Shown here in pieces: positions 6,647 through 9,472 of a stretch of 9,472 nt of DNA (position 1 is the stretch's first letter; every line of letters begins with the position of its first letter). A program made the position numbers and the translations under genes. The DNA lies in NCBI GenBank assembly GCA_021413535.1, contig JAIOQF010000016.1, positions 1 to 9,472 on the forward strand, read 5' to 3'. The notes beneath the pieces are model-generated. The model was not told the origin of the DNA, made no database searches, and worked only from the letters and a program-made list of their open reading frames with translations. The stretch is from Verrucomicrobiota bacterium. Lineage in GTDB: Bacteria > Verrucomicrobiota > Verrucomicrobiia > Verrucomicrobiales > Verrucomicrobiaceae.

Positions 6647-7905
6647 GGTTCGGTTCCGAGAAGATCCCGGCAGAGATTGACGGCGGAGCCGAAGGCATCC
6701 TCGTGGAAGCCGTATCGAAAATAGCTCCCGCAGTAATAAGTCGACTGATCGGCGGACAGTCGGTTCAGTTCCGGCAGCTTTTTCTGGGCATCGATGGCGG
6801 CGAGATCGAAAAGCGGGTGCTCATACTCGATGCGGCGCAGAACCTTGCTCGGATCAATCTCAGCATCGGCATTGAGAGAGACGAAGTAATTTACTTTTTC
6901 GGATACGCCCTGCAGACGGTTCATCCAGTAGTGCGTGGTGGAGGTGCCGTCAGGCGCGACCCGGTAGTTCCACGAGGCCCAGCAACGCTTCGTCCAGGGC
7001 ATGAACTGTTCGTCCGTGTGCAGGGTCGCGATGTTGAGCTGATACTTGAAAGCGGGGAGTAGCTCTGTTTCCAACGGCGTCGGGTCGGCCAGCATGTTTA
7101 ATGATTGGTCGGCATGGCCCGCGAGGATGACTTTGTCGAAGACTTCGGGCGCACCATCGCGCGGAGTCACGGTCACGCCGCGGGGTCCGCGCTCGATGCG
7201 TGTGACCGGTGAATGGAGCTGGATGTGATCGCGGAAGGGAACGGTGAGTTTCCGCACATAGGACTGGGCGCCATTGACAACAGTCCACCAGGGATGGCGG
7301 GTGTTCATACCGAGGAATCCGTGATTATGCCAGAAGCGCATCAGCGAGATGGCGGGAAACCGGAGCATTTTTTCCGGCGGCGTGCTCCAGACGGCGCCGC
7401 CCATGGGCACGATGTAGAGATCGAGGAAATCGCGACCGTAACCCCGGGCCGCCGCGTATTCTGCCAGAGTCATTCGGGCAAAGCGCGGGTCATCGAGCGC
7501 GGCAACGGTTTCTTTATTAAAGCGGCTGATCTGGAGAAGAAAACGCCAGAAGCGCGGGTTGAGCAGTTGCAGCCGGCGGCCGAAAATCGTATTGAGCGAG
7601 TGGCCGTTGTATTCCAAGTGCGCGGGCTCGTGCTTCACGGCGAAGCTCATGTCGGTGCGCTTCGTCTCCACGTCGAGTTCGCGAAACAACCGTGTCAGCA
7701 ACGGGTAGGTCACATGATTGAAAACCATGAAGCCGGTGTCGACCGGCAATTCCCGGCCGTCTTCTTTTACGGTCACGGTGTTGGTGTGGCCGCCGGCGTA
7801 GGCGTTTTGCTCGAAGAGCGTGACGTGGAATTTCCGGTGAAGAAAGTGTGCGCAACCGAGACCGGCGATGCCGGTGCCGATAATGGCGATGCGTGGCTGT
7901 GACAT
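6640..7905 (-). CDS. FAD-dependent oxidoreductase, amine-oxidase/desaturase-like (COG2907 type)
   Basis: A 421-residue flavoprotein. IAIIGTGIAGLGCAHFL at 6-22 is the Rossmann dinucleotide fold, Glu32 in LFEQ binds the ADP ribose, and AGGHTNTV at 37-44 is the second FAD-contact motif typical of amine oxidases and phytoene-desaturase-like enzymes. GHADQSLNMLADPTP further on is a family block (Rossmann-return region). No signal peptide or membrane helix is evident, so it is cytoplasmic or membrane-peripheral. COG2907-type proteins accompany DUF1365 and Cfa-type genes in many genomes. In methyl-branched and furan fatty-acid pathways a flavoprotein acts after the methyltransferase, desaturating or reducing the methylated chain, and the same order of reaction is plausible here. 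It starts 50 bases after the desaturase stop and overlaps the DUF1365 start by 7 bases. The ATG at 7905 sits directly before the Rossmann strand, and no Shine-Dalgarno is visible. Confidence 0.88.
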   Translation of the reverse strand: MSQPRIAIIGTGIAGLGCAHFLHRKFHVTLFEQNAYAGGHTNTVTVKEDGRELPVDTGFMVFNHVTYPLLTRLFRELDVETKRTDMSFAVKHEPAHLEYNGHSLNTIFGRRLQLLNPRFWRFLLQISRFNKETVAALDDPRFARMTLAEYAAARGYGRDFLDLYIVPMGGAVWSTPPEKMLRFPAISLMRFWHNHGFLGMNTRHPWWTVVNGAQSYVRKLTVPFRDHIQLHSPVTRIERGPRGVTVTPRDGAPEVFDKVILAGHADQSLNMLADPTPLETELLPAFKYQLNIATLHTDEQFMPWTKRCWASWNYRVAPDGTSTTHYWMNRLQGVSEKVNYFVSLNADAEIDPSKVLRRIEYEHPLFDLAAIDAQKKLPELNRLSADQSTYYCGSYFRYGFHEDAFGSAVNLCRDLLGTEPW

Positions 7906-7955
7906 GGTGGGCGTCGGATTGTCTGCGACACCATCCGGCGGCTATGCCGGCATTG

Positions 7956-8927
<972 letters not shown>

Positions 8928-8995
8928 GAGTTAAGTGATACGCGTGTGGATGAGCGGCGGGTCAAGGAACTCCCCCTGCCCTGAAATGAGCGCCT

Positions 8996-9024
8996 ATTAT
9001 GGCCCAATAATCGCATTCTGGCGA
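8996..9024 (-). promoter_or_regulatory. Candidate sigma70 promoter of the lipid-tailoring operon
   Basis: On the minus strand TCGCCA (9024-9019) and CATAAT (9001-8996) are separated by exactly 17 bases, matching the -35 and -10 consensus at four and five of six positions. Transcription would start near 8989, giving a leader of about 60 bases before the desaturase ATG. It lies in the 123-base gap after the amidase, the only gap in the operon region large enough for a promoter and leader. Confidence 0.35.
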
Positions 9025-9030
9025 GCGATT
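9009..9030. repeat. Inverted repeat overlapping the candidate -35 element
   Basis: AATCGC at 9009-9014 and GCGATT at 9025-9030 form a perfect 6-base dyad with a 10-base spacer. It covers the candidate -35 box of the lipid operon, so it could be an operator. It could equally be a weak hairpin after the amidase stop; there is no T-run to support a terminator. Confidence 0.25.
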
Positions 9031-9050
9031 TTCCACGCCCAAAGCTGCGC

Positions 9051-9472
9051 CTATTTTGCGGACGGCTTGAGAGCCCGGCGGTAGTTGGATATCGCGTCAC
9101 CAATGGTGTGGGCCAGTTCCTTGCGGAAATTTTCGGCTGCGATGAGCCGGGCGTCGTTCGGGTTGGTGACGAATCCGCCTTCAAAAAGAATGCCGGGCCG
9201 CTCCAGTCCGGTGAGCACATACCAGCGCGCGCGTTTGACGCCGCGGTCCACCATCTTGAAGTGATGCACCACCGATGCATGGATCGCGGTGGCCAGGGCG
9301 ATGTTTTCCGAGTCGCGCTGGTTTCCGTTGAAGGCGGAACCATCAACTGCACGCGCTCCATAGTCCGAGGAACTTCCCTGCGGACTGAGCGCGTAAGTCT
9401 CGATGCCAGTGGCCTCGCTCCGTCCGGAATTAAAGTGCAAGGCGACAAAAATGCTGTTGGGAATCTTGTTGG
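9051..9472 (-). CDS. N-acetylmuramoyl-L-alanine amidase (Amidase_3), C-terminal part
   Basis: The last 139 residues of a zinc-dependent peptidoglycan amidase that cleaves the bond between N-acetylmuramic acid and L-alanine in the cell wall; the start lies beyond the right edge. FVALHFNS carries a zinc-ligand His (residue 12 of the visible part). GIETYALSP, a serine/asparagine-rich insert and SENIALATAIH follow. DRGVKRARWYVL (visible residues 75-86) and GILFEGGFVTN with the catalytic Glu97 are diagnostic, and the protein ends in a helix and a basic tail. The reading frame is open to the window edge, so it should not be started at the TTG at 9440, which is an internal Leu. It would act in the periplasm in daughter-cell separation or wall turnover. 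It runs in the same direction as the lipid operon but is separated from it by 123 bases and a candidate promoter, so it is probably independent. Confidence 0.9.
   Translation of the reverse strand, partial: NKIPNSIFVALHFNSGRSEATGIETYALSPQGSSSDYGARAVDGSAFNGNQRDSENIALATAIHASVVHHFKMVDRGVKRARWYVLTGLERPGILFEGGFVTNPNDARLIAAENFRKELAHTIGDAISNYRRALKPSAK

Noticed and set aside
7213..7902. Long plus-strand open frame (229 codons) opposite the FAD oxidoreductase
   Set aside because: It mirrors the codon bias of the real gene and has no recognisable domain, while the minus-strand frame carries clear FAD motifs.

Overview
The window is bacterial chromosome of moderately high GC, with no RNA genes, mobile elements or CRISPR. 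No single gene fixes the taxon. The gene set, an extracytoplasmic esterase-like hydrolase, the near absence of Shine-Dalgarno sequences and the style of the peptidoglycan amidase would suit an aerobic Gram-negative, perhaps Verrucomicrobiota, but this is a tentative guess.

Layout from left to right. Positions 155-1084 (+) encode a secreted alpha/beta hydrolase. It converges on a PLP-dependent threonine/serine dehydratase-like enzyme at 1245-2237 (-). From 2401 to 8927 lies the core of the window, a tightly packed minus-strand operon read from right to left. Its order is membrane fatty-acid desaturase, FAD-dependent amine-oxidase-like oxidoreductase, DUF1365 protein, CFA-type methyltransferase, broken DUF1475 membrane gene, DUF1295 steroid-reductase-like membrane protein, and a second CFA/coclaurine-N-methyltransferase-like enzyme. 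The genes overlap or sit within about 15 bases of each other, apart from a 50-base gap after the desaturase. At the right edge, 9051-9472 (-) is the C-terminal part of an N-acetylmuramoyl-L-alanine amidase whose start lies outside the window.

The operon reads as a lipid-tailoring unit. The desaturase would introduce a double bond into acyl chains, the CFA-type enzyme would act on that double bond with S-adenosylmethionine, and the flavoprotein, DUF1295 protein and second methyltransferase could oxidise, reduce or methylate further. FAD oxidoreductase, DUF1365 and CFA genes recur together in many bacteria. The final lipid cannot be read from sequence. The main CFA-type enzyme lacks two residues that bind bicarbonate in E. 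coli cyclopropane synthase, so a methylated rather than cyclopropane product is plausible.

The clearest anomaly is the DUF1475 gene between the first CFA gene and the DUF1295 gene. Both ends are recognisable, but the middle is missing with a frame change, consistent with a deletion of about 38 bases.
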